NCBI GenBank assembly: GCA_964574335.1
Contig: CAZNNH010000004.1
Coordinates: 29,885 to 93,884, forward strand
Length of the DNA: 64,000 nt
Origin: CAZNNH01 sp964574335
Lineage (GTDB): Bacteria > Acidobacteriota > Vicinamibacteria > Fen-336
Direction of reading: 5' to 3'
The first letter of the stretch is position 1. Each line of letters starts with the position of its first letter. Under the pieces are notes generated by a model. That model searched no databases and was not told the DNA's origin. It saw only the letters and a program-made list of their open reading frames with translations. Position numbers and translations under genes: made by a program. Positions 36,387 to 44,987 of this stretch are shown here, piece after piece.

Positions 36387-36461
36387 GGGGCCTTACTCCG
36401 AGAAGACGTGGCGTGGTATGTCCTTGGTTACGCGATCCTTTGATGTTATGCGAGCCCTCTT

Positions 36462-36483
36462 TGGCATTGCAAGGCCAATGCCA
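36462..36483. promoter_or_regulatory. Inverted repeat, possible operator
   Basis: TGGCATTG (36462-36469) and CAATGCCA (36476-36483) are perfect 8-base inverted copies with a 6-base centre, in the gap between the divergent TPR operon and dprA. No T-run follows. The spacing suits a dimeric repressor site that covers the TPR-operon -35 area. Confidence 0.45.
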
Positions 36484-36698
36484 GCCAGGGTCGGACCGGC
36501 CTCCGCGGGAGCGCCTTCCAGGTCTGCGCGGGCCCGTAGACTCCGCGATACCCCCTGTCCAGCCACAAGGACACTACGTTAGTCCTCCAGGACACTGGCA
36601 TGATAGGGGGAGGGCTCGAATTCTCCGGTCGTCTGAGGGCTGGCTGCCAGCCTGGGAGGCCGAGAGGACCACCAGGGGGGCCAAAGGGGGCGCGGACC

Positions 36699-36726
36699 TT
36701 GACAGGCAGGGGTCGGCTCTTACAAT
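36699..36726 (+). promoter_or_regulatory. Strong sigma-70 promoter for dprA
   Basis: TTGACA (36699-36704), 16-base spacer, TACAAT (36721-36726): perfect -35 and 5 of 6 at the -10. It fixes the dprA start at the downstream TTG (36759), since an ATG at 36600 would lie upstream of the transcript start. Confidence 0.7.
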
Positions 36727-36758
36727 GGGTGCCCCTCGGAGGGCTGGGAAGGGAGCCG

Positions 36759-37817
36759 TTGGACCAGATCCAGGAGTTGCTCACCGTGGCGCTATTGCCC
36801 GATGTCGGGCCGCGCTGCGCCCGCGAGCTCCTCCAGCGGGGGCCGATCAGCGACCTGCTCGCACACCCGGAGGAGCACCGCGACCTTCTGCCGGAGGCGG
36901 CGCGGCGCCAGCTCGCCTCGGGCGCCGCGGCGCGACGGGCCGACGAGGAAGCCTCCCGTGCCCGCCGATCGGGCCTGTGTCTGCTCGGCCGGGGCTCCGA
37001 CGGCTATCCTCGGCGCTTGGCCCGGATCTACGACCCTCCCCTGGTACTCTACGTGTGGGGCCACCTGGAGCCCGAGGAAGGAGAGACGAGCCTGGCGATC
37101 GTGGGCTCCCGAGCCGCCTCGCCCCCGGGAAGATCGCTGGCGCGCCGCATCGCGCGGGAGCTGGCGGCGGGCGGGGTGAGCGTCGTCTCCGGGTTGGCGC
37201 GAGGCATCGACACCGCCGCCCATCAGGGAGCGCTGGATGCCAGAGGCCGTACCATCGCCGTGTTGGGATGCGGTCTCGACCGGGTCTACCCCCCCGAGAA
37301 CGCGGGGCTGGCGGCACAGGTGGCGGCATCCGGCGCCGTGGTGTCGGAGTTCCCGCTCGGGACCCCACCGCTGCCGGGCCATTTCCCCCGTCGCAACCGT
37401 CTCATCGCGGGATGGGGCCGCGGTGTGTTGGTGGTCGAGGCAGCCGCCCGCAGCGGCGCGCTCGGTACCGTCCGCTGCGCCCTCGAAGAGGGTCGCGAGG
37501 TGATGGCCGTGCCGGGCCACCCGACCAGTCGTGGCTCCGAGGGGGTCAACGCGCTGATCCGCGACGGGGCGACGCTGGTCCGAGACGCCGGCGACGTCGC
37601 GGCCGAGCTGGGCGTCAGCCTGGACCAGGGCGAGCCGTCGTGCGCCGAGGGGCAGCCGTTGCTCGAGCTGCTGCGGCCGGGCGCCCCGATGAGCCTGGAG
37701 GCGTTGCGGGAGCAGAGCGGGATGCAGGTGCCGGAGCTTCTGGCCAGGCTGGGAGCGCTCGAGCTTCTGGCGCGGGTGGAGCGTCTGCCGGGACCCCTGT
37801 TCGTGAGGATGACCTAG
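36759..37817 (+). CDS. dprA: DNA-processing protein DprA (Smf)
   Basis: Loads RecA on incoming single-stranded DNA in natural transformation. 352 residues from the TTG at 36759 (ribosome site GGAAGGGAG). The Rossmann-like core is complete: IVGSRAASPPGR (about 113-124), VVSGLARGIDTAAHQGAL, VLGCGLDRVYPPEN, and FPRRNRLIAGWGRGVLVVEA. A small winged-helix-like C-terminal domain follows (about 295-350). The N-terminal helical region carries VALLPDVGPRCARELL. It lies 53 bases before topA, a common neighbour, and works with comF (27488). Confidence 0.93.
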   Translation: MDQIQELLTVALLPDVGPRCARELLQRGPISDLLAHPEEHRDLLPEAARRQLASGAAARRADEEASRARRSGLCLLGRGSDGYPRRLARIYDPPLVLYVWGHLEPEEGETSLAIVGSRAASPPGRSLARRIARELAAGGVSVVSGLARGIDTAAHQGALDARGRTIAVLGCGLDRVYPPENAGLAAQVAASGAVVSEFPLGTPPLPGHFPRRNRLIAGWGRGVLVVEAAARSGALGTVRCALEEGREVMAVPGHPTSRGSEGVNALIRDGATLVRDAGDVAAELGVSLDQGEPSCAEGQPLLELLRPGAPMSLEALREQSGMQVPELLARLGALELLARVERLPGPLFVRMT

Positions 37818-37870
37818 GGCGCTCCCAAGGTCCGGAGGGTCGCCGAGGGCGCCCCTAGCTGAGGAGGAAG

Positions 37871-40315
37871 GTGGCGAAGAACCTCGTTGTCGTCGAGTCG
37901 CCGGCCAAGGCGAAGACCATCAACCGGTACTTGGGCCGGGGCTACGTGGTCAAGGCCTCCATGGGCCACGTGCGCGACCTGCCCAAGAAGTCGCTGGGCG
38001 TGGACGTGGACCAGGGCTTCAGACCGGAATACGAGACGCTGCCCGGGCGCACGAAGGCCCTGGACGAGATCAAGGCCGCCGCCAAGGACGCGGCCACGAT
38101 CTTCCTCGCCGCCGACCCGGACCGGGAAGGGGAAGCGATCTGCTGGCACATCGCCGAGTCGCTCGGCGCCGCCGCCAAGAAGAAGGTGCGGCGAGTGGTC
38201 TTCAACGAGATCACCAAGCGCGCCATCGACGAGGCCTTCACCCACCCCGGCCAGCTCGACGCCCGCAAGATCGACGCCCAGCAGGCGCGCCGGATCCTCG
38301 ATCGCCTGGTCGGCTACAAGGTCAGCCCGATCCTCTGGGAGAAGGTGAGGCGCGGCCTGTCGGCCGGCAGGGTCCAGTCGGTCGCCCTTCGCCTGATCTG
38401 CGACCGAGAGCGCAAGATCCGGGCCTTTCGCCCCGAGGAGTACTGGACGGTCACCGCCCATCTCGACGCCGAGCAGCCGCCCCGTTTCACCGCCGAGCTG
38501 GTCAAGAAGCGGGGCCAGGCGATCGAGGTCGGCAGCGCCGACGAGGCCGCCGCCGTCCGCCGTGATCTGGAAGGCGCCGAGCTCGCCGTGGCCGAGGTCC
38601 AGGCCCGCACCCGCAAGCGGCACCCGGTACCTCCCTTCATCACCTCGAAGCTGCAGCAGGAGGCGTTCAAGCGCCTGCGCTTTTCGGTGCGCAAGACCAT
38701 GCAGGTGGCCCAGCGCCTCTACGAGGGCATCGAGCTCGGCGACGAAGGCAGCGTCGGCCTGATCACGTACATGCGTACCGACTCGACCCGCGTCTCGGAG
38801 GAGGCGCTCGAGGCGGTGCGCAAGCTCATCGCCGGCACGTACGGGGAGGAGCACCTCCCTCCAAAGCCCGTCCTACACCGCGCCAAGAAGGACGCCCAGG
38901 ACGCCCACGAGGCGGTGCGTCCCACCGACCTCGACCACGACCCGGAGACCATCAAGCGGTTCCTCTCCAAGGACGAGCTCGCGCTGTACAAGCTGATCTG
39001 GAACCGCTTCGTGGCATCCCAGATGAAGCCGGCGGTGTACGACGAAACCCTGGTCGACGTCGCGGCAGGAGACTATCTGCTGCGGGCTCGCGGCGCGGTC
39101 CTGAAGTTCCGGGGGTTCCTTGCGGTCTACGAGGAGGCCCCCGACGAGAACGCAGCGTCCGCGAAGGCCATGGCGGAGGGCTCGGAGCAGCCCTCGGTCA
39201 CCAAGGCCCCGCTGCCGCCGCTGCAGGCGGGCGACCGGCTGAAGCTCTTCCAGCTCGACACCGACCAACACTTCACCCAGCCCCCTCCGCACTTCAGCGA
39301 GGCGAGCCTGGTCAAGGAGCTCGAGGAGAACGGCATCGGCCGTCCCTCCACCTACGCCAGCATCATCGCCACCATCGAAGCTCGGGAGTACATGGAGAAG
39401 CGGGAGCGGCGCCTCTACCCCACCGAGCTCGGCTTCGTGGTCAGCGACCTCCTGGTCGAGCATTTCTCGGACATCGTGAACGTCGAGTACACCGCCGCCA
39501 TGGAGGGGGAGCTCGACGAGATCGAGGAGGGGACCGACAACCTCCTCAACACCCTCAACCAGTTCTGGAAGAAGTTCAAGCGCGACCTCAAGAAAGCGCA
39601 GAAGGAGATGAAGGACGTCAAGCGCCTCGAGGAGCAGACCGACGAGGTGTGCGACAAGTGCGGCTCGGCGATGGTCATCAAGTGGGGGCGCTACGGCAAG
39701 TTCCTGGCCTGCTCCAGCTACCCCAAGTGCCGGAACACCCGCCAGCTCGAGGGGGGCGAGGGCACGGACGTGCCGGAGCTGCACGAGGACGTCGCCAAGG
39801 AGGTCTGTCCCCAGGACGGCCAGCCGATGGTGCTCAAGAAGGGGCGCTACGGGCCGTTCCTGGCCTGCAGCCGCTACCCGGACTGCCGTACCACCAAGCG
39901 GCTGGTTCGGGGCGAGGGCGGCAAGCTGCAGGTGGAGACCCTGGCCCCGATCGACGAAAAATGCCCCGAGTGCGGGGCCGACCTGATGTGGCGCCGGGGC
40001 CGCTTCGGAGCCTTCATCGCCTGCAGCAGCTACCCGAACTGCCGCTACGTGAAGGGCAAGGAGGCCAAGGAGATCGGCTTGCTCTGTCCGGACTGCGGCG
40101 AGGGGCAGGTGGTCGAGCGCAAGGGCCGCTGGGGCCGCCCCTTCTACGGGTGCAAGCGCTACCCCGCATGCACCTTCACCGCCTACCACCGGCCGCTGGC
40201 GGAGCCCTGCCCCGAGTGTGGCAGCCCGTATCTGCTGATGAAGGAGACCAAGAAGGAGGGGAAGGTGGTCTTCTGCGCCAACGAGAGCTGCCACTACAGG
40301 CGGCAGGCAGCCTGA
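37871..40315 (+). CDS. topA: DNA topoisomerase I
   Basis: Relaxes negative supercoils. 814 residues, GTG start with a GGAGGAAG ribosome site. The Toprim domain begins LVVVESPAKAKTI (5-17), with the metal site DPDREGEAICWHI. The catalytic tyrosine lies in GLITYMRTDS. The C-terminal tail has five zinc-ribbon-like units: CDKC...CSSYPKC, CPQD...CSRYPDC, CPEC...CSSYPNC, CPDC...CKRYPAC and CPEC...CANESC. The second has lost one cysteine (CPQD). Immediately followed by trmFO. Confidence 0.97.
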   Translation: MAKNLVVVESPAKAKTINRYLGRGYVVKASMGHVRDLPKKSLGVDVDQGFRPEYETLPGRTKALDEIKAAAKDAATIFLAADPDREGEAICWHIAESLGAAAKKKVRRVVFNEITKRAIDEAFTHPGQLDARKIDAQQARRILDRLVGYKVSPILWEKVRRGLSAGRVQSVALRLICDRERKIRAFRPEEYWTVTAHLDAEQPPRFTAELVKKRGQAIEVGSADEAAAVRRDLEGAELAVAEVQARTRKRHPVPPFITSKLQQEAFKRLRFSVRKTMQVAQRLYEGIELGDEGSVGLITYMRTDSTRVSEEALEAVRKLIAGTYGEEHLPPKPVLHRAKKDAQDAHEAVRPTDLDHDPETIKRFLSKDELALYKLIWNRFVASQMKPAVYDETLVDVAAGDYLLRARGAVLKFRGFLAVYEEAPDENAASAKAMAEGSEQPSVTKAPLPPLQAGDRLKLFQLDTDQHFTQPPPHFSEASLVKELEENGIGRPSTYASIIATIEAREYMEKRERRLYPTELGFVVSDLLVEHFSDIVNVEYTAAMEGELDEIEEGTDNLLNTLNQFWKKFKRDLKKAQKEMKDVKRLEEQTDEVCDKCGSAMVIKWGRYGKFLACSSYPKCRNTRQLEGGEGTDVPELHEDVAKEVCPQDGQPMVLKKGRYGPFLACSRYPDCRTTKRLVRGEGGKLQVETLAPIDEKCPECGADLMWRRGRFGAFIACSSYPNCRYVKGKEAKEIGLLCPDCGEGQVVERKGRWGRPFYGCKRYPACTFTAYHRPLAEPCPECGSPYLLMKETKKEGKVVFCANESCHYRRQAA

Positions 40316-40351
40316 CCGCGCCCGGGCTGGCCGCTCCCCCTCCGGCGTTCG

Positions 40352-40357
40352 TATAAT
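40352..40357 (+). promoter_or_regulatory. -10 element ahead of trmFO
   Basis: A perfect TATAAT 18 bases before the trmFO ATG. No acceptable -35 is visible 16-18 bases upstream, so it may need an activator or be a chance match. Confidence 0.35.
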
Positions 40358-40374
40358 CCCAAGAAGCTCACATC

Positions 40375-41721
40375 ATGGACCGCCAGGTCACGATCGTCGG
40401 GGGCGGGCTGGCGGGCGCCGAGGCGGCCTGGCAACTGGCTCGCCGCGGCGTGTCGGTCCGCCTGCTCGAGATGCGCCCGCAACGCTCGACGCCGGCGCAT
40501 CGGACGGACCTGCTCGCGGAGCTCGTCTGCTCCAACAGCCTGCGGGGCAACGCCCTCGAGCAGCCGGCCGGACTGCTCAAGGAGGAGATGCGCCGTCTCG
40601 ACTCCCTGATCGTCCGAGTCGCCGACCAGGTCCGGGTGCCGGCGGGCAGCGCGCTGGCGGTCGACCGGGCCCGGTTTGCCGAGGGAGTGACCGCCGCCCT
40701 GCGGGCCCGACCCGAGGTGCAGATCGAGCGTCGTGAGGTCGACCGTATCCCCGAAGGGGCGGTGGTGGTGCTCGCTACCGGACCCCTCACCGCGGACACC
40801 CTGGCCCAGGACATCGCCGCCTTCGTCGGCGAGTCGCACCTGTACTTCTTCGACGCCATCAGCCCGGTGGTGGAGACCGAGAGCATCGACACCCACCGGA
40901 CGTTCCGCGCCTCCCGCTACGGTCGGGGAGGCGACGACTACCTCAACTGCCCGATGAGCGAGGGAGAGTACCGGGCCTTCCTCGCGGAGTTGCTGGCGGC
41001 CGAGCCGGCCACCCTCCACGACTTCGAGCGCGGGCTCTTCTTCGAAGGTTGCCTGCCGATCGAGGTGCTGGCCCACCGGGGGCCCGAGGCGCTTCTGTTT
41101 GGGCCCCTCAAGCCCGTCGGGCTCGTCGACCCGCGAACCGGTCGCCGCCCGTTCGCCGTGGTCCAGCTCCGTCAGGACGACCTGGCCGCCAGCCATCACT
41201 CGATGGTCGGCTTCCAGACCCAGATCCGGTGGGGCGAGCAGGCGCGGGTGTTCCGGATGATCCCAGGCCTCGAGCAGGCCGAGTTCATCCGCTTCGGGAC
41301 GGTCCACCGCAACACCTACGTGAACGCTCCACGGATCCTGGACGCCACCTTCGAGAGCCGTCGTCGCCCCGGCCTGTTCCTCGCCGGACAGATGTCGGGA
41401 GTGGAGGGCTACGTGGAATCGGCGGCCTCCGGGCTAGTCGCCGGGGTCGGCGCCGCCGCCCGGATGCGGGGCCAGACCCCTCCGAGGTTCCCCGAGCAGA
41501 CGGCCCTCGGAGCGCTGGGGCGGCACGTCTCGGGCGGCAACGCCCGCAACTACCAGCCCACCAACATCCAGTTTGGCCTATTGCCAGATCTTGGATTCCG
41601 CGTCCGCGAGAAGAAGGCTCGCCGTCAGGCGATCTCCCGACGCGCCCTCGAGTCCCTGGACAGGTTCCGAGCCCAGGTGCTGGGCGAGGAGGGCCCCGAG
41701 GCCGGCCGGGCGGGCGGATGA
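40375..41721 (+). CDS. trmFO: Folate/FAD-dependent tRNA m5U54 methyltransferase TrmFO
   Basis: Flavoprotein that methylates U54 of tRNA with methylenetetrahydrofolate. 448 residues. The FAD-binding motif GGGLAGAEAAWQLARRG is at about 9-25, the conserved ELVCSNSLRGN at about 49-59, and the catalytic cysteine region FFEGCLPIEVLA near 223-234. The closing GRHVSGGNARNYQPTNIQFG block is typical. It takes the usual position between topA and xerC; the xerC start overlaps its stop by four bases. Confidence 0.97.
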   Translation: MDRQVTIVGGGLAGAEAAWQLARRGVSVRLLEMRPQRSTPAHRTDLLAELVCSNSLRGNALEQPAGLLKEEMRRLDSLIVRVADQVRVPAGSALAVDRARFAEGVTAALRARPEVQIERREVDRIPEGAVVVLATGPLTADTLAQDIAAFVGESHLYFFDAISPVVETESIDTHRTFRASRYGRGGDDYLNCPMSEGEYRAFLAELLAAEPATLHDFERGLFFEGCLPIEVLAHRGPEALLFGPLKPVGLVDPRTGRRPFAVVQLRQDDLAASHHSMVGFQTQIRWGEQARVFRMIPGLEQAEFIRFGTVHRNTYVNAPRILDATFESRRRPGLFLAGQMSGVEGYVESAASGLVAGVGAAARMRGQTPPRFPEQTALGALGRHVSGGNARNYQPTNIQFGLLPDLGFRVREKKARRQAISRRALESLDRFRAQVLGEEGPEAGRAGG

Positions 41722-42599
41722 AGCGCGCGCTGGCCGCCTTTGTCCGTCACCTCGAGGCGGAGCGCAACCTGTCTCCCCATACGACCAAGGCGTATCGGGA
41801 GGATCTCGAGCAGTTCGTGGCCCACGCCGCCTCGTCCCTTGGCCGCTCGCCGCGCCCGGCCGAGATCGACCACCTGATGATCCGGAGCTTTCTGGCCCGG
41901 CTCCACGCGCGCGGCCTCAAGAAGACCACGACGGGCCGGAAGCTGGCGGCCATTCGGACCTTCTTTCGCTTCCTCTGCCGCGAAGGACAGCTCCAGACGA
42001 ATCCCAGCCGGGCCCTGCTCTCGCCCCGCCAGGAGCGGCGCATCCCGAGCCGGCTGGAGGAAAGTGAGGTGGCGGACCTGCTGGACATCCCCCAGAAGGG
42101 AAGAGCGGCCATCAAAGCTCGCGCCCTTCTGGAGCTGCTCTACTCCACAGGAATCCGGTGCGCCGAGCTGGTGGGGCTGGATCTCGATGACGTGGATCGC
42201 GACGCCCGCATGCTCAGGGTTCTGGGCAAAGGCAGAAAAGAGCGCATCGTTCCCTTCGGCAGTCGCGCCCTCCAGGCACTGACAGAGTACCTCCCGATCC
42301 GGGCCGCCACCCACCCGAGGACGGACGCCCTCTTCGTGAACCCACAGGGAGAGAGGCTCACGGACCGCGGAGTGAGGTACATCGTGGCTCGCCGGGTGAG
42401 GCAGGTGGCGGCACGCAAGAAGATCAGTCCCCACACCCTCCGTCACAGCTTCGCCACCCACCTGCTCGAAAGAGGTGCCGACCTCCGCGCCATCCAGGAG
42501 CTTCTCGGCCACGCCAGCCTCTCTACAACCCAGCGGTACACCCACGTAGACGCCCGGCATCTTCTGGCGATATACAGAAAGACCCACCCACGCGCTTGA
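41718..42599 (+). CDS. xerC: Tyrosine recombinase XerC
   Basis: Resolves chromosome dimers with XerD at dif. 293 residues. N-terminal SAM-like core-binding domain (1-100) and C-terminal catalytic domain with all six residues: Arg147 (GIRCAEL), Lys171 (GKGRKER), His239 and Arg242 (PHTLRHSFATHLL), His265 (LLGHASL), and nucleophile Tyr274 (TQRYTHV). Start ATG at 41718 overlaps the trmFO stop (ATGA). In Firmicutes the same order leads to hslV and hslU; here three genes intervene. Confidence 0.95.
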   Translation: MKRALAAFVRHLEAERNLSPHTTKAYREDLEQFVAHAASSLGRSPRPAEIDHLMIRSFLARLHARGLKKTTTGRKLAAIRTFFRFLCREGQLQTNPSRALLSPRQERRIPSRLEESEVADLLDIPQKGRAAIKARALLELLYSTGIRCAELVGLDLDDVDRDARMLRVLGKGRKERIVPFGSRALQALTEYLPIRAATHPRTDALFVNPQGERLTDRGVRYIVARRVRQVAARKKISPHTLRHSFATHLLERGADLRAIQELLGHASLSTTQRYTHVDARHLLAIYRKTHPRA

Positions 42600-42676
42600 T
42601 CGCCGCCTGCCAGGACTCAGCCCAACGAGTCGAGCCGTCCACAAGCGGGGGAAGAGCGTCCTATCATTCAAGGCCG

Positions 42677-43276
42677 ATGGCGCCCAGTGATGAGCAGCTC
42701 GTTCAGGCGGCGCAGTCTGGGGACAGTGCCGCCTTCGGCCAGCTCGTGGATCGGTGGGATCGGAAGATCCGGGGCGCCATCTACCGTGTCCTGGGCTCGG
42801 ACGACGAGGCCCGGGACCTGACCCAGGAGGCGTTCTTCAAGGCGTACCGAGGGCTTCCGTCGTTCAAGCAGGAGGCCCGCTTCTCCTCCTGGCTGTACCA
42901 GATCGCGCTCAATCTCTGTCGCGACCGGATGCGGCGCAAGAGAGGCCGCATCCACATGAGCCTGGAAGAGCTCGAGCTTGCCGGATCGGCCCGCCTGATC
43001 GAGAGCGGGCCCTCCGTCCAGGAGATGGCCGAGGCCGGCGAGCTGTCGCGGGTCGTGGCCACGGCAGTTGCGGCGCTGCCTGCCGAGCAGCGCGAGGTGA
43101 TCGTGCTCAAGGAGTACCAGGAGCTGACCTTCGCGGAGATCGCGGAGGTGCTGGCTCTCCCGGTATCGACCGTCAAGACCCGCCTGTATCGAGGCCTCGG
43201 GCAGCTTCGCCAGAGCCTCGAACGGCGTGGCATCCACGGCTCGACGGCGTTACCGCGAGCTTCCGGAGAATCCTGA
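42677..43276 (+). CDS. ECF-type RNA polymerase sigma factor (RpoE-like)
   Basis: 199 residues from the ATG at 42677; a TTG at 42596 overlapping xerC is less likely. Region 2 has DLTQEAFFKAYRGLPSFKQ and WLYQIALNLCRDRMRR; region 4 has LPAEQREVIVLKEYQELTFA and LPVSTVKTRLYRGLGQL. A TATCAT (42662-42667) only ten bases before the start codon could give a nearly leaderless transcript. Followed with a one-base overlap by a zinc-finger anti-sigma gene, the standard sigma/anti-sigma pair. Confidence 0.92.
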   Translation: MAPSDEQLVQAAQSGDSAAFGQLVDRWDRKIRGAIYRVLGSDDEARDLTQEAFFKAYRGLPSFKQEARFSSWLYQIALNLCRDRMRRKRGRIHMSLEELELAGSARLIESGPSVQEMAEAGELSRVVATAVAALPAEQREVIVLKEYQELTFAEIAEVLALPVSTVKTRLYRGLGQLRQSLERRGIHGSTALPRASGES

Positions 43277-43899
43277 TGGACTGCAGCGAGGTGCGAGACC
43301 AGATGCTCGACGTGCTCTACGGCGAGGCCGACGCCGACATCCGGCGTCGCGTCGAGGAGCACCACGCCCAGTGCCCGGCCTGTCGGCACGAGCTCGAGGC
43401 GCTCCGCGGGGTGCGCCGCGCTCTTGCCCAGTGGCGCATCCCGGAAAGACGATCTGTCCATGCCTTCCGCCTCGGCTGGCTGGCAGCCGCCGCCGTCCTG
43501 CTGGTGTCGCTGGGCGCCGCCTTGGGGCTTTCCGGGTCGGAGGTACGTTTCGAGAATGGCCGCCTGGCCTTCAGGCTCGGGCGCAGCGACGTCGAAAGCC
43601 GGCTCGCCGAGCAGGAGGCCCGCCACCGCACGGAGATGGCCCGCCTCCGCAGCGAGCTAGCGACGCGCGACAGCCTGCTGGCGGAGGTCGACCAGCGGCT
43701 GCGTGCCAGCGAGGCCCGGCAGGCGGCGCTGCTGAGCGCGGGCCTCAGCGAGCTGACCGCCCGCAACGAGGCCCAGCGACGATACGACCTGGCCCGGGTC
43801 AGCGCCAGCCTCTCCTATCTCGATGGGCGCACTGGCCAGCAACTGGCCCGGCAGACGGAGCTGATGGGCTATCTGTTGCAGGCCTCCGACCAGCGATGA
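43276..43899 (+). CDS. Zinc-finger anti-sigma factor with long coiled coil
   Basis: 207 residues. The N-terminal zinc-binding anti-sigma domain has the H-x3-C-x2-C motif in EEHHAQCPACRHE (about 27-39). One transmembrane helix lies near 68-86 (LGWLAAAAVLLVSLGAALGL). The remaining periplasmic part (about 100-205) is a charged coiled coil (ARHRTEMARLRSELATRDSL). It should hold the upstream sigma factor at the membrane until an envelope signal arrives. Translation is coupled to the sigma gene and to the next gene. Confidence 0.9.
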   Translation: MDCSEVRDQMLDVLYGEADADIRRRVEEHHAQCPACRHELEALRGVRRALAQWRIPERRSVHAFRLGWLAAAAVLLVSLGAALGLSGSEVRFENGRLAFRLGRSDVESRLAEQEARHRTEMARLRSELATRDSLLAEVDQRLRASEARQAALLSAGLSELTARNEAQRRYDLARVSASLSYLDGRTGQQLARQTELMGYLLQASDQR

Positions 43900-44912
43900 G
43901 CCGAAAGCCCACCCTCGTTCTCCTTGCCCTCGCTCTGGCGGCACCCTCCTGGGCGCAGACGGACGCCGCCCTGCGTGACCAGCTCGAGGGCTTCGGCGAA
44001 GCCCTCGATCGAGCGGTCCAGGCGGTCAGCCGACCCGGCACCCTCCATGTCCTGAGTGGGGAGCACACCAGCCGAGGCTTCTACCTCAAGGGGTACGGTG
44101 CGGTCTTCACGCTCCCCCCCCGTGCCCTGCCACCCACCCAGCCGCCGCGCCCGCTCGAGACCTCTCGGGGCAAGGCCTCCGGGTCGTTGGTCCGGGCCAT
44201 GCAGGAGGTCGAGGGCAGCCTGGACGAAGACCCGTCCGAGCCGATACGCCAGCTCCTGGAGAGTCGGCTGCGGGAGCTCGGCCCGTCCCAGAGCGCTGCC
44301 GTCTCCGAGCCGACGAGACCCACCGACGCCGCCCAGCCCCCGACTCCCCCTGACTGGGCGGCGTTGCAGGCCCGCCTCGAGGCCCGCAAGCAGATCGAGC
44401 GCCAGCGCGACCAGCAGCTCCACACCCTCGAGGTGCAGATCGAGGCGTTCCAGCGGGACGCCGAGCGGATGCGGGAGCAGGCCGAGCGTCACATGGAGGA
44501 GCTGCGCCGGCAGATCAAGACGCGGGCCGTCTTTGCCAAGCAGGCGACCCCTCCCCCCTCACTCCCTCCATCCCCGCCCGCGAGCGTCCTGCCGGCGCCG
44601 CCCTGGAGCTTCTGGTTCGAGGTGTCCTCCGAGGCCGAGACCCAGCCGCGCTCCCAGGAAGCCGTGGTTGAAAGCGTGCGGGCTGCCGTAACCGGGGTGG
44701 TCGAGAAGGAGGGCGGGCGGCTTGCGATGCTCGCCCCGGAGGAGTCGGTGGTGGTGGCGGTGGACTTCGTCCCTCCCGACGTCTTCGTGCCACGGCTTCG
44801 GCCGGAGCGAACGCTGGTGGTTCGGGTCAAGAAGAAGGAGATCGACGCCTACCGCGCCGGCCGGCTCGGTGCCGAGGAACTGGGCCGCCGTCTGGAGGTC
44901 GTCGAGTACTGA
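43896..44912 (+). CDS. Exported coiled-coil protein of the sigma/anti-sigma operon
   Basis: 338 residues, no family recognised. Signal peptide MSRKPTLVLLALALAAPSWAQ is evident, with likely cleavage after WAQ. Two Pro-rich linkers (near 70-85 and 208-230) flank a coiled coil (about 160-205, ERQRDQQLHTLEVQIEAF...). The C-terminal part (about 230-338) is alpha-beta. It overlaps the anti-sigma stop by four bases, so it is probably the periplasmic partner or sensor of that module. It separates the sigma pair from hslV. Confidence 0.8.
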   Translation: MSRKPTLVLLALALAAPSWAQTDAALRDQLEGFGEALDRAVQAVSRPGTLHVLSGEHTSRGFYLKGYGAVFTLPPRALPPTQPPRPLETSRGKASGSLVRAMQEVEGSLDEDPSEPIRQLLESRLRELGPSQSAAVSEPTRPTDAAQPPTPPDWAALQARLEARKQIERQRDQQLHTLEVQIEAFQRDAERMREQAERHMEELRRQIKTRAVFAKQATPPPSLPPSPPASVLPAPPWSFWFEVSSEAETQPRSQEAVVESVRAAVTGVVEKEGGRLAMLAPEESVVVAVDFVPPDVFVPRLRPERTLVVRVKKKEIDAYRAGRLGAEELGRRLEVVEY

Positions 44913-44929
44913 GGGGCGGCGCCGCATCG

Positions 44930-44959
44930 TTGACCCCAGCCGAGGGCCGCCCCTATACT
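44930..44959 (+). promoter_or_regulatory. Promoter for hslVU
   Basis: TTGACC (44930-44935), 18-base spacer, TATACT (44954-44959), predicting a start about 20 bases before the hslV ATG. It shows that hslVU is transcribed apart from the sigma cassette. Confidence 0.6.
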
Positions 44960-44987
44960 GAGGCCCCTCCCGAAGGGTAACCGTCCT

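Larger units (their letters stand above)
36387..36758. other. Divergent intergenic region (TPR operon / dprA)
   Basis: 372 bases without a gene. It contains the inverted repeat at 36462-36483, the dprA promoter at 36699-36726, and on the minus strand a weak promoter pattern for the TPR operon within about 36440-36475. The stretch 36484-36690 shows nothing that I can name; the open frame that runs through it into dprA precedes the promoter and is not supported as coding. Confidence 0.6.

Noticed and set aside
36560..36660. Possible tRNA-like T-arm (GGGCTCGAATTCTCC)
   Set aside because: No matching acceptor, D-arm or anticodon stem can be drawn around it.
36600..36758. Upstream extension of dprA from an ATG at 36600
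   Set aside because: A strong promoter at 36699-36726 lies inside it, and the residues have low complexity and no DprA similarity.
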